From Panagrolaimus kolymaensis (taxonomy: Eukaryota; Nematoda; Chromadorea; Rhabditida; Panagrolaimidae), in contig JAJQJQ010000014.1 of NCBI GenBank assembly GCA_028622995.1, positions 2,046,001 through 2,110,000 on the forward strand: DNA of 64,000 bases. The letters run 5' to 3'. The translations under genes and the position numbers were made by a program. The notes beneath the pieces were generated by a model. The model saw only the letters and a list, made by a program, of their open reading frames with translations, was not told the origin of the DNA and did no database searches. Below, in pieces: positions 13,279 through 22,444 of this stretch. Positions within the stretch are counted from its first letter, which is position 1. Each line of letters begins with the position of its first letter.

Positions 13279-14019
13279 TTTATTCGTTTTAAAATTAGTT
13301 TCAAAATTAAACTCCATAATAATAATGTATTTTCTGCTTTAATTCAACCAACAACAAAAAAAGATATGTAAAAAAACAGAATAAAATTCTAATCAATTGT
13401 CGTTGTCGTTGACGGCGGCACACTACTACCACAATGGCCAAAACAAAGAAGAAAAAAATGACACCATAAACATTGCTTTCTTGTTCTTCGTCTTCTTCGT
13501 CAAAAAAAAGAAGAAAAGAAAGAAGAATGTGAAAAAAATGGCAAAGTCATCTGAGAAAAATAAAAAGAGACGACGACATTGTATGTTGTGTCTTTATCTA
13601 AGCTAATTAGGATCCAATAAAACAGAATAAAACTCCCTAAATAAAAGGAGCTAATTTAAAAATAAATGTTCTAGTAAAAATGGATTTTTGACAACAAAAA
13701 AAAATGGAAAAAATGAAAACATAGATTGTAATAAATAGAGAAACAAATAATTTGATAACATTTTCTTAAAAAGGTTCTTTAAATTTATTTTTATATATTT
13801 TTAAACATTATTAGTGAAACACGTGAATGGCAAATAATTAGGAGAAAGTTTTTTTTAATGATTACAAGATAGAAAAAGCATTTTTCATTTCGAAAAAAAT
13901 TTGTATGAAAAAATGCTTGACTTCAAAACAAAAATTTTTTGTTTTTAGCTTTCATTCATTTTCGCTGTTCATCAACAATTTTGTGTTTTACTCATTTGTG
14001 TTCAATTTTTTCGTCAAAG
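13279..14019. other. Intergenic region upstream of the ET-like gene
   Basis: I see no supported gene. The frame at 13397-13606 begins in a low-complexity CGTTGTCGTTGACGG tract and is Lys-rich. The last 100 bases before 14020 align by eye with the 5' flank of the paralogue at 37.4 kb, including the shared string TTCGTCAAAGAT just before the start position. Confidence 0.55.
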
Positions 14020-14661
14020 ATAAAAGTCGTCGTCTTCACTGTTTTGGCTGTTTTTGCTTCAATTATTTATCATGTTATTGGTAGTTATCCTGATTCAGCT
14101 ACATGCGTATGGAATGCTGTATGTACAACAAAGAATTATACAGAACAAGGTAGTTGTGAGTTTTTTTTTGCATTTGATAAAAATTTTAAAACTTACTTAT
14201 TTTTTTGGCTTCAGATCTTCTCGCGGATTGCGATGGTAAATGTGCTGCTTGGCAATGTGTGGTTGATGATGTATTTTATCAAGTATGGGGATGTGATGAT
14301 GATGATCATATTTGTGTTGATAAAGAAAAAACTGATTCAAAGTTTTCAAAGTACTATACTACTCTTGCATGTTCTAGCAGTTTGTGTAATCAAGGTGATT
14401 TGATAGATGCTGTTTGTTGCTTTTTTTATATATTCATCATACACGGTATTATTTTTTTAGGTTGGAAGACTTGATATTGATCCTTCTGAACTTAAAAATG
14501 GTACATGTGATCCTAAAAAAGCTGAACCATTTGGTAAAGTAAGTGAAGAAGATGTTTATACACGAAAACCAAATGGAATCAATGCTGTCTCAAAAAATGA
14601 TGCTTTAAAAATTGCTGTTGGAATGGTTCTTTTTGGATGGTATTTTGTTGCTCAAATTTAA
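14020..14661 (+). pseudogene. ET-like secreted Cys-rich protein, start codon lost (ATA)
   Basis: Exons are 14020-14149, 14215-14411 and 14461-14661 (phases 1 and 0). Where the 37.4-kb paralogue has ATG AAA GTC GTC, this copy has ATA AAA GTC GTC, and no in-frame ATG lies upstream within the conserved 5' flank. Otherwise the frame is open: a hydrophobic N-terminus, then a Cys-rich core (CDGKCAAWQCVVDD...YQVWGC), then a C-terminal hydrophobic tail (IAVGMVLFGWYFVAQI). The core spacing C-x3-C-x3-W-x-C-x10-12-GC resembles the nematode ET module (Pfam ET); this is recognition by eye. The exon 2 donor is GTTTGT. It could be a recent pseudogene, use a non-AUG start, or reflect a base error. Poly(A)-like ATAAATAAATAA follows near 14730. 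Confidence 0.7.
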
Positions 14662-15100
14662 TGATAAACTTTACTATTATTGCTTTGATATCTAATAATT
14701 TTTTATGTGTTTTGTATGTATATAAAAAAGATAAATAAATAATTGTCGCTTTAATTTAACTTCTTGTGTTATTTTCTTTTTACCAACTTTTTACAAATTT
14801 TTTTTCCTTTTTGTCTTGCAGTAGCTAAAGCCAAAGTTAATTGTAATTTTACTTTTATTATAATGATGTCATATTTTGAGTTTACTGATTTTTGTTATTT
14901 TGGTTAATCAATTTTTGATTTTTTTTTATAAAACTGAAAATCTTTATGGAATCCTTCCTAGTAATTTTGATTGTTATTTCGTTTGTAACTGGAAATCGAT
15001 CATGGGAAAATTCAATAAAAAAATTAAAAAATTAGCATATAAAAATGAATGTGCAAGGAATGAAGTTTGCATTTCATTGCATAAAAATGAAGCGGTGATG

Positions 15101-15340
15101 AGTGGCGGTTGATTTTCAATTACCCAAAGATACTAAAGAATCAAAAAACTAATGGAACCAAAGGATCCAAATCATTCAGGGTTAATGCATTTTCTATGGA
15201 AAATGTTAGTGAAATTTCTTGAGCAACTTATAGGGCATTTATTGTAGAAAGTAAAATATAATGAAACATGGATTAGTGGCGATTGATTTTGAGCTATCAA
15301 AGATATTAAAAGGTTCTAAAAATGCCAAAGGAATTTATAA
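15101..15340. repeat. Diverged direct repeat, two copies about 174 bp apart
   Basis: Copy A (15101-15168) and copy B (15275-15340) share AGTGGCG(G/A)TTGATTTT, then AAAGATA(C/T)TAAA, then a C(C)AAAGGA-type end. Identity is clear but imperfect, consistent with an old internal duplication inside a mobile element. Confidence 0.6.
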
Positions 15341-15353
15341 AATAGCTTTCATG

Positions 15354-15370
15354 GCCAGCCGAAGGCTGGC
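15354..15370. repeat. GC-rich hairpin, 7-bp stem, GAA loop
   Basis: GCCAGCC-GAA-GGCTGGC is a perfect hairpin with a 3-nt loop, in the same design as the one at 15792-15808. It lies 45 nt after repeat copy B begins to decay. Confidence 0.75.
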
Positions 15371-15791
15371 GCGTGACAATTGAAAATTAAGCTTTTTTTA
15401 TGAGAATAAAGCGAGTGGATTTTTGCTTTGAGGTACTTTAAATTATTTTGGGTTCTTTAGAAGGATTTGGTGGATCTTAATTGCAGGAATGTAAGGAAGC
15501 ATCAGGCTATGATGGAAGCAGTTTGTGCTGAGGAAATTTTAAGGCGATTTTTCTTTCTTTAAATAAGTATTATCAAAAGCCGTGGAGACTTTATTGGTAT
15601 TTTATATCGCTGGGATAAAGACATTAGCTGCCGGTAAGAGGACCTTGAGTGTATGGGATGAGGATCTTAGATTCCAAGGATGAGAAGAAGGAGGATTTCA
15701 TGGCATACGATTTCAAACTATGATGTAAATAAAAAATTATATCAATTTAATTGAATTATTAATCTTTTTAATATAAAAACAAATAGAGATC

Positions 15792-15819
15792 GCGGCCCGG
15801 AGGGCCGCCTCTTGCCTAG
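15792..15819 (+). repeat. GC-rich hairpin plus CTAG: Helitron-type 3' end
   Basis: GCGGCCC-GGA-GGGCCGC (15792-15808) is a perfect 7-bp stem. Seven bases later comes CTAG (15816-15819) followed by T. Helitron 3' ends carry a short hairpin about 10 nt before CTRR and insert between A and T. The fit is good but rests on one end only. Confidence 0.45.
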
Positions 15820-16222
15820 TAATAATAAATTTTCATTTACCAAATTTTTAATAAACACCTTTTACCAAAAATAAATAAAAAGTTTTTGGTTTTTCATGTA
15901 ATTTTTAAAAAATATAGCCCAAAAAGTATTTTTGGCGCGAAGTGAAAAGCGAAAAAATAAATCGTTCCTTTTTTAAGGATAAAGTTGCATGGATTTTCTT
16001 AAGAGCAATAAAAAAACAAGATGACCTAGAACCTCTTTCTTTACCCTTAAAACTTTTATAATGGATGGCCGTCATAAAAAATTGATTATTTGGATATAAA
16101 CCTTTTTATGTGAAGGACAAACATACAAACAATAATTTTCTTGAAGAAAAATTTCTTCTACCATTGTTTTTTTTTACTTTTTTTTCTGTTTCTTTCTTAA
16201 AACATTTTCCTTACTTTTAAAA

Positions 16223-17046
16223 ATGAAGGATACTCAATTATTAATTATTAAAGCTGACTCGATCATGGAAAACAAAGGTTCGTGCAAAATTCAAATAAAC
16301 ACAATATCCAAATATTTTATGATTGATCCAATCGATGAAGATGTTAAACCTATTTCTATTAGTTTTGAATGCCAACTTGTTCAAGAAGCCGTAAGTTTAT
16401 TTTTTCCATAAAATTTAACTTTTTTATATATTTTTTTTTTATAGAATGTTTTATTGGTATTTTCTGCTGATAAATTTTATAAATTAGCGTTGATTTTTAC
16501 TAATAAACATACATGTACAAAGGTTTATTCAGCAATTAAAAAAGATGTAGCTGCAATAGATTCACAAAATGCATTTATGGAATATTTTCTTCTTCCTCTT
16601 GTAAATTCTATTACAAAAACAGGAAAATTGTTTTTTAAACAAATAATTTTTGATTTAGCTGATTTATTGGATGATAAAAAGAAAAATGACCTTAAAACTC
16701 TTTTATCAAAAAACAATTTGGAATATTTATTTGCAGCAAATATTAAAGCAGAAGTGTCGGAAGCCGAAGAAGAAAACGTGAGGTAAGAATTTTTTTAAAT
16801 ATTTATTCCATGGTTAAAATTTGAATTAAAGTCCACTTTTGTTTCTTCTGTTTTAAGAAATTATTAAAGAAAAATTTTCTGCCTATTTTTAGACCAAGTA
16901 TCTCCACGAAAAGGCCTGCAAATAAAATTACAGATTATTTTAACGTTAAATCAAATATAAAAAATGAAGAAGCTGATGAAAGTTATGAAACAAATGCAGA
17001 AAAAGATAGTTGCAAAAACAAAGAAAATGAACTTAATGAAGAGTAA
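16223..17046 (+). CDS. N-domain family protein with PIP-box-like motif (about 219 aa)
   Basis: Exons are 16223-16390, 16445-16782 and 16893-17046 (phases 0 and 2). The part ISISFECQLVQEA|NVLLVF matches, including the phase-0 intron position, DEIFIPFHRQFIQVK|TLLCIV at 51 kb and DEILIPFSFQFIQIK|NLFCIV at 60 kb, so this is the same N-terminal domain of about 100 residues. A helical stretch (NAFMEYFLLPLVNSI) corresponds to QNLFDERFRGPLLDGV of the 60-kb gene. The last exon carries KRPANKITDYFNVKSN, close to the PCNA-interacting PIP-box pattern (hydrophobic at +4, aromatic pair at +7/+8), and an acidic Lys/Glu tail. The partner modules follow in the next gene at 17415. It is probably nuclear, by inference. 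RNase H2B also ends with a similar PIP motif, but the rest does not look like that protein. Confidence 0.75.
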
Positions 17047-17219
17047 AAATTTTCATTGACCATCCTTTTTACTATACATACAATGTTTGACATCCATTCG
17101 AAGTTAAAATAATCGTTTGAAACAGTATGTAATCGGTTTTTGCACCTGCCAATGATGTGTTGCCAAAACTTTTCTTTGTCTTTGTCTTTTTTTTTTTTTT
17201 TTGAGAAAAAAATTCAAAA

Positions 17220-17306
17220 ATGAAGAGAAATTCTGGCAATGCATCATCGACCGGTGCCAAAAGCGCCTATATTATTTTGACTTCGAGTGGACGTCGCCCG
17301 TGCATG
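17220..17306 (+). CDS. Possible 29-codon first exon
   Basis: ATG at 17220 opens 29 codons ending at a consensus donor (GCATG|GTATGT, 17307). The product is Ser/Gly-rich with a basic end (TSSGRRPCM). Composition is less AT-rich than its surroundings. It could be a 5' exon for the gene at 17415, whose frame is open upstream to about 17366, but no good acceptor with matching phase is visible; AAAGAG and AAAAG near 17370-17382 are weak candidates. It may also be an isolated remnant. Confidence 0.25.
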
Positions 17307-17414
17307 GTATGTATGTGATAATAAAACTTTAGTGTCCCCGTAATTAAAAAACGAAAATATTCACAAAGAGTTTCAAAAGCTTTCTTAAAATTAATTCAAC
17401 CCTCATTATTCGAA

Positions 17415-19055
17415 ATGATTACATGTAAAAAATATGGTGAAACCAAATTATTTTTATTTATTTTTACTTCCCCTGAAAAAATTTATTATTATGAATATAT
17501 TTGGCGTAAAACAACTAAAAAATATCACTGTAATGGTTGTTCTAATAAGAGGTCATTAATGGCAACTGTAACAAAAAATTCTAAAAATGAAAATATTGTA
17601 AAAATAAATCTACTTGAGCATGTTTGTGAACCAAAACAATTTTTTCGTAATTATTATGTTGATAGCCCTGTGGTATATAAACCTGGATATGAAATTGTTG
17701 AAAAATTCGTTAATGGGATATCAAGGCAAGCGATAATAGTATTTGCTTCTGTCGATGATCAAGCTTACACTTTTACATATCACGTCAAAAGACGATTCTA
17801 CTTTTGCTCAAAATGTGAAAATAAAAATCATTATATTCAAGCCAAAATATGCTATGATGATGAAAAAAATCAAGAATATTTAACATTCAACAATACTCAT
17901 CATGTTTGTGAACCAACAAAATATATTCCAGAAAAATATGAACCTAAAAAAATTATTAAATCTCCAAATTATGAATTTATAAATCGAATAAGCAATCAAA
18001 AAATTGTTAAACGATTAATAATTTTTTGCAGTGATGATAGAAGTTTATGTTATGAATATTTTAAATATCAAGATAATGATTATATATGTCATTTTTGTCA
18101 TCACAAAATGAAAAAACGTATAAGCGCAAAGATTATTTGTGATGAAAAAAATGGTGAGGATTATATAGAACTAAGTTATAAAAAGCATTTATGCCAACCA
18201 ATTAATTATGTTCCGGATGACTTAGAAAGAAAAATAATTAAGAAACCAAATTTCCTTATTGAAGAATATAAAAGATATGATGGAAGTGAGCGAAAACGTT
18301 TAACTATATTTATTGATGAAAAACAAACTTTATGTTATTTTTATCATTATTCAAGTCACAACAAAAAATATGTTTGTAATGGATGTGACACAAAAGTATT
18401 ACGAAAAAGTACATATGCAAATTTATTTGTTAATGAAGTTGGAGAAGAATATATTCAATTGGGTGAAAGTGAACATACATGTGAGCCACAAAAATATGTT
18501 CCAATAAAAGATGGAAATCAAATAATAATAAAACCAAATTTTAAATTGGAGAATTTTACTCGAATCGATGGATTTGTGTGTAAATATTTAACAATTTTTG
18601 ATACAAATAACTCAAATTTATGTTATAAATTTTATTTTTTACCATCAAAAAATTGGTTTATTTGTTATGAATGTGAAAAGCAACACAGATATTTTACAGC
18701 CAAATTACACCAAAAGGATAATGGCGAAGAATATATTGAAATTTATCAAGGCCATCATGTTTGTCAACCACAAATAGAAGATCGAAGTTTGTTGAAAGAA
18801 GAATATGAATTAACTTTTGAAAAAGGCAACACTGTTCCTAAAACTATTATTTTATATTCCAAAAATAAACGAAAATATTATGAATTTTTTGCTAATAAAG
18901 GCAATTGCTATAAATGTCGAGGATGTAATCATTTAACTTTATCTGGAATGAATGGAGGAAGTAAATCTTTTATACGATTATTTGAAAACAAAATTAAGGA
19001 ATATTATGTGAAAGCTGGCGAAATCAACCATATTTGCCAACCTTTTGAATTTTAA
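17415..19055 (+). CDS. Six-module CxxC...HxC (FLYWCH-like) protein, intronless, 546 aa
   Basis: One uninterrupted frame encodes six tandem modules of about 85-95 residues. Each follows LTIF-like beta strand, Cys/aromatic strand (LCYxY), YxCxxC, a K-rich stretch, AK(I/L), EYI-like strand, then HxCxP. Examples: YHCNGC...EHVCEP, FYFCSKC...HHVCEP, YICHFCHH...KHLCQP, YVCNGC...EHTCEP, FICYEC...HHVCQP, and YKCRGC...NHICQP near the C-terminus. The C2-HC ligand set and preceding strands fit the FLYWCH/WRKY-GCM1 class of DNA-binding Zn modules by pattern; that assignment is inference. Modules are joined by a repeated K(I/K)IIKxPNF linker. It lies 370 bp downstream of, and co-directional with, the N-domain gene at 16223; the same two parts are fused in the genes at 51 and 59 kb. 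AATAAA is at 19094. The first ATG of the frame is used. Confidence 0.85.
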   Translation: MITCKKYGETKLFLFIFTSPEKIYYYEYIWRKTTKKYHCNGCSNKRSLMATVTKNSKNENIVKINLLEHVCEPKQFFRNYYVDSPVVYKPGYEIVEKFVNGISRQAIIVFASVDDQAYTFTYHVKRRFYFCSKCENKNHYIQAKICYDDEKNQEYLTFNNTHHVCEPTKYIPEKYEPKKIIKSPNYEFINRISNQKIVKRLIIFCSDDRSLCYEYFKYQDNDYICHFCHHKMKKRISAKIICDEKNGEDYIELSYKKHLCQPINYVPDDLERKIIKKPNFLIEEYKRYDGSERKRLTIFIDEKQTLCYFYHYSSHNKKYVCNGCDTKVLRKSTYANLFVNEVGEEYIQLGESEHTCEPQKYVPIKDGNQIIIKPNFKLENFTRIDGFVCKYLTIFDTNNSNLCYKFYFLPSKNWFICYECEKQHRYFTAKLHQKDNGEEYIEIYQGHHVCQPQIEDRSLLKEEYELTFEKGNTVPKTIILYSKNKRKYYEFFANKGNCYKCRGCNHLTLSGMNGGSKSFIRLFENKIKEYYVKAGEINHICQPFEF

Positions 19056-19671
19056 CCATAAATAAGTTTTTGTTTGTTTGTCTTTATTTATTGAATAAAC
19101 ATTAAAATTTATGCTAAAAAACAAAATGAAAGAAAAAAAAATTGAAAAATATTTAATTTATGTAAGGTGTGATTTAATCAAAGCTAATTTAACTTTTGTT
19201 TTTATGTCATTTTTTAAGTCGAATTTTGCTTTTTTGAAAAAAATGGCTCATTACTGGTTTTCCATACAAAAGCAAATCAATTTTATTTATAAAATAAAAA
19301 AGGTTCTTCACACTATGTTTAAAAGAAAGAAGCAAAGCTTCGAAGTATCATACAATGGTAAAAAAAATCGGCACAGAGCAAAAAACCAAAAACCATTAAA
19401 GAACAAAAAAACGAGAAGGAACAGTCATATATTTTTTTTAATGCGCTTACATACACTTTTTTTTAGGTGTATATTTGAGAATTTTTTTCAAAGGTTGAAT
19501 GGTTTTTGATAAATAAGAAAAAGAGATCTGAAAGAAAACATACATATATTTTTTTAGTCTGCGTTTTTTTGTATTTCCCAAATAAGAAAAACTTTTGATC
19601 GGGGTTTGTTTCTTTATATTTGCTTTGAATCAGTAATTTTATAGATTTTTAAACCAATTTTTTTAGATAAA
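19056..19671. other. Intergenic region
   Basis: It holds the 3' end signals of the module gene and AT-rich DNA. A frame at 19111-19509 begins with ATG but is Lys/Phe-rich, runs through A/T tracts, and shows no splice or domain support, so I do not call it. Confidence 0.55.
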
Positions 19672-20729
19672 ATGTCGTCTCATTCTACGTCAAAAAACTT
19701 TATTGTTTATGTTAACATTTTAACTGATGACATTCGAATTGCATCCACTGAAAAACCAGAAGAAATTGGATTTCCTATTCCTGGAATATGTCAATGTCAA
19801 AATGGTCCAATTCTTTTATTTCATTTAATCGATCAAGAATTTTCATTAAATCGGGTTAAAGGCATTATTTTTATTCACGCTGCTCTTCCATATTTATATT
19901 ATAAATTTAATTTAAAATGTCGAGAAATGTGCCGAGAAAAAGGAATATTATTTCATTTTTTGGGTTCATTTTCAAAAATTATTTTATTTTCTGCTTTGGC
20001 CAATACCAAAACTGTGGTAAATTTTGGAGAAAAGGTTTTGGTTATAGTTGCTGAAATTAATAGTTATAATTGTGAAATTCTTATTCGTGAAAAAACTGAA
20101 AATGGTAATGCTGGCCAATATCGCGTGCTTGACACGTATTTATTTGATTTCACTTTTGATCTTCCAACTTTACGCAAAAATATTTTTCGTGAATATGATC
20201 CCAAAAAATTTATTCTTTACACCGTATTTCCTGAATCTGAAAGAAATCATGAAATTGATTCTCAAGTTTTATGCATCAATCGAGTTTGTGGCACCAAAAT
20301 GGCTATCGTCCATGAACCTGAAAATAATAATTTTCAAATTATTGAAGGTTATGCTCGTCATATATTTGGTGAAAGTAAATCCGAGTATTTTATTCAAACA
20401 TCTGTTAAATATGAATTTGGTTTAAAGCATCAAAATAAATGGATTATGGAAGTTAAGAAATTTGAATGTTTACCAATCGAAAAATCAGTGACTATTAAAA
20501 ATAATGGAAAAAATATTTCGGTGAGTTAATATTGAATTTTTTTATTTAAAAAATTTTTATAAAAAAAATAATATTATTTTTTATTTAGATTTGCGCCGAT
20601 GCAATTTTGGGATCACCAAAACAATTGGAAACCTTTGATGTCTCAAAACACAAATCTTCAAAAATCAAAGTCACTTTGAAAGTTGACCATAATTTCTTTT
20701 ATGAAGTCAAAATGGAACCTGTTGAATGA
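19672..20729 (+). CDS. Hypothetical protein, possibly a degenerate Hsp70-like ATPase (329 aa)
   Basis: Exons are 19672-20520 and 20589-20729 (phase 0; GTGAGT donor, TTTAG acceptor). The middle region reads like a worn Hsp70 nucleotide-binding fold: a strand and Ala/Pro segment (GIIFIHAALPYLYYK), an amphipathic helix with KGILFHFLG, ALFS-like residues, then FGEKVLVIVAEINSYNCEIL where Hsp70s have the Gly-rich LIFDLGGGTFD motif. The catalytic Gly/Asp residues are absent. The C-terminal part (KIKVTLKVDHNFFYEVKME) could correspond to a beta-rich substrate domain. The similarity is weak and by eye; the coding status is not in doubt (long exon, matching splice phase). No signal peptide. It could also be an unrelated lineage-specific protein. 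Confidence 0.7.
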
Positions 20730-21099
20730 AAAAAATTTTAACTATGTTTTTAGGGATTTTTTTTGTTATATATTGAAAATATTTAGATTTTTAATTTTTT
20801 TTATACTGTTTAACATTTAAAACATAAAATATATTTTTTTTACTACAAAATGAAAGAAAAAACAAGAAAACCCCCGTCATATTTTATAATTAAAACTTTG
20901 CAGCAACAAAAAAAGTGCAAAAATGTTTATTTTCTGTTAAAAAAACTTGAAACCTTGATATTAAAAAAATAATCGGATTATTTATCTTTTTTATTTATTC
21001 ATTCGATTATTTATTTTGAAAACAAAAAAATCATTAGTCTTTCCCATTTAAAAAAATTCTTTTCGAATATTGATTAAAACTTTACAATTTTTTTGTTGT
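20730..21099. other. Short intergenic gap
   Basis: AT-rich; holds poly(A)-like ATAAAATAT near 20824 and no exon. Presumably the 3' end of one gene and the promoter of the next. Confidence 0.5.
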
Positions 21100-22444
21100 A
21101 TGAAAAATCTAAAAATGTCTGCCGCTGAATTTCGTAAATATGTAACTCAAAAATTATTACCAAAATCGAAGCTGCCCATTGAAAAATTAGTTGAAGAAGC
21201 ATTTGATTTTGCTCAAGTATAGTTTTTCCCTTATATTTTTAAATTATTTAAAGAATGAAAAAAGAAAATATTTATTTTTTTAGTGTCATGGCTTAGTGGT
21301 TCGAACTAATAAACACCCCGATAAAAGTGATATATGTCAAATAATTCCAATGACGCTATTTCCTACTCCATTTCCATCAAAGTTATTTAAACAAGCTATG
21401 GAAGTTCAAGATGTAAATTTTTGTATATTTTGAAAACTACATACTTTGCCCATGAATTTTTTTGAATGCTAAAAACTATTACTTTTTATTTTAGGCCATG
21501 TGTGATTTATATTTTAAAATAGCTTGGGATTATGAATTTCTTATTGAAGCTCATAAAGATGTAATAAAAACTGATGAATTTACTCGAAATTTAGTAGAAA
21601 TTTTTCAAAAAGTTTGGAATGAAAGAATTTCGCAAACTAAAAGTTTATTATATCAACGAGCTGATTATATGGCTGATGCCTCCACTAATCTTTACGAAGG
21701 AGAATTAAAACAGGTTAGAAAATTTTTTAATTTTTTTTGAAATGACAAAACTTCAATAATAATAAAACTTTTTTTTTGATGGTAAAAGTTTTTTAACCAA
21801 AGTTGAATAGATTGTGAAACTTAATATTTTTTTTTCTTCATAAATTTTTTTTAGATTGAAGTAAATAATGCTTGTGCATCAATGTCCAGCTTTTGCCATC
21901 CCTTAAAGCTATGGCATCAAAAAATTATTAGCGACTTTGAAGGCCCCAACAGCGATGATGAAGTTTGCGGTGAAAAAATTCCAAATAGTAATGATGCACT
22001 TCAAAATCTTTCTGAAGGAATTTATATTGCATGGTATTTAATTAATTAAACATATTTTTTTCCATGAAACAAAAGAGAGAAAAACAATCTCTGAAATCAA
22101 AAAAAAAATTTTTTTTAGGCAATCCATGAATGACCCAAATGGAATAGTTTTAATGATAGTCGAAGATGTGAATATTATGCAATTGGATCAAAAATATGTA
22201 GAATATCGAGTTTCAGAAATAAGCCGTGGAAAAGTAAAATTTATACGAGCTACAATTAGTGAATGTGTTTCGAGGTGAAAAATGCTTCAATTTTATATTT
22301 TTTTTTCTTTATTTTTTTTGCAGGTTATCATTAAATAAAACTAAAACCCTCATCCTCGATGAAAAAATTCTTGTGAATTTTGTGTATTTTCGTGTTGGTT
22401 TATTTCCTACTCATTATATTTTATCTTTGATAATAAAAAAATGA
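21100..22444 (+). CDS. C-terminally truncated glutathione synthetase-like protein
   Basis: Six exons: 21100-21216, 21284-21412, 21495-21713, 21855-22033, 22119-22274, 22324-22444 (phases 0,0,0,2,2). Eukaryotic glutathione synthetase landmarks appear in order: CHGLVVRT (CGLVMRT-like), MTLFPTPFPSKLFKQA (APFTLFPSxVP), the YQRADYM segment, the Mg/ATP-binding segment QIEVNNACASMSSF (usually QIEINTISASFGGL; Glu and the first Asn kept), NGIVLMIVEDVN (LLIAQ-type strand), and VYFRVGLFPTHY (usually VYFRDGYMP). The stop follows there, so about 170 residues that normally carry the Gly-rich ATP-grasp loop and the rest of the active site are missing, and no further exons are visible downstream. It is probably catalytically dead or repurposed. 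Two in-frame ATGs (21100, 21115) compete for the start. Confidence 0.8.

Larger units (their letters stand above)
14662..16222. mobile_element. Repeat-rich intergenic region with Helitron-like 3' end
   Basis: There is no intact gene. The region holds two diverged copies of a roughly 65-bp unit (15101-15168 and 15275-15340), a 7-bp-stem GC-rich hairpin with GAA loop (15354-15370), and a second such hairpin with GGA loop (15792-15808) followed 7 nt later by CTAG-T. A hairpin just upstream of CTRR flanked by T is the classic 3' terminus of Helitrons. I could not place the matching 5' TC end. Composition between 15.35 and 15.8 kb is less AT-rich than the flanks. I infer a non-autonomous or decayed element. 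Confidence 0.45.

Noticed and set aside
13397..13606. 69-codon plus-strand frame
   Set aside because: No ATG at the start, built on a CGTTGTCGTTG low-complexity tract and Lys runs.
14878..15112. Hydrophobic-then-Cys frame after the ET-like gene
   Set aside because: No ATG before the hydrophobic part; overlaps the decayed repeat region; no splice partner in phase.
15117..15128. AATTACCCAA, resembling part of the nematode SL1 leader
   Set aside because: Match is only 10 nt, lies in a repeat unit, lacks a donor and Sm site, and is not kept in the second repeat copy.
19111..19509. 132-codon plus-strand frame starting with ATG
   Set aside because: Composition follows local A/T runs, no codon periodicity, lies in the 3' flank of the module gene.
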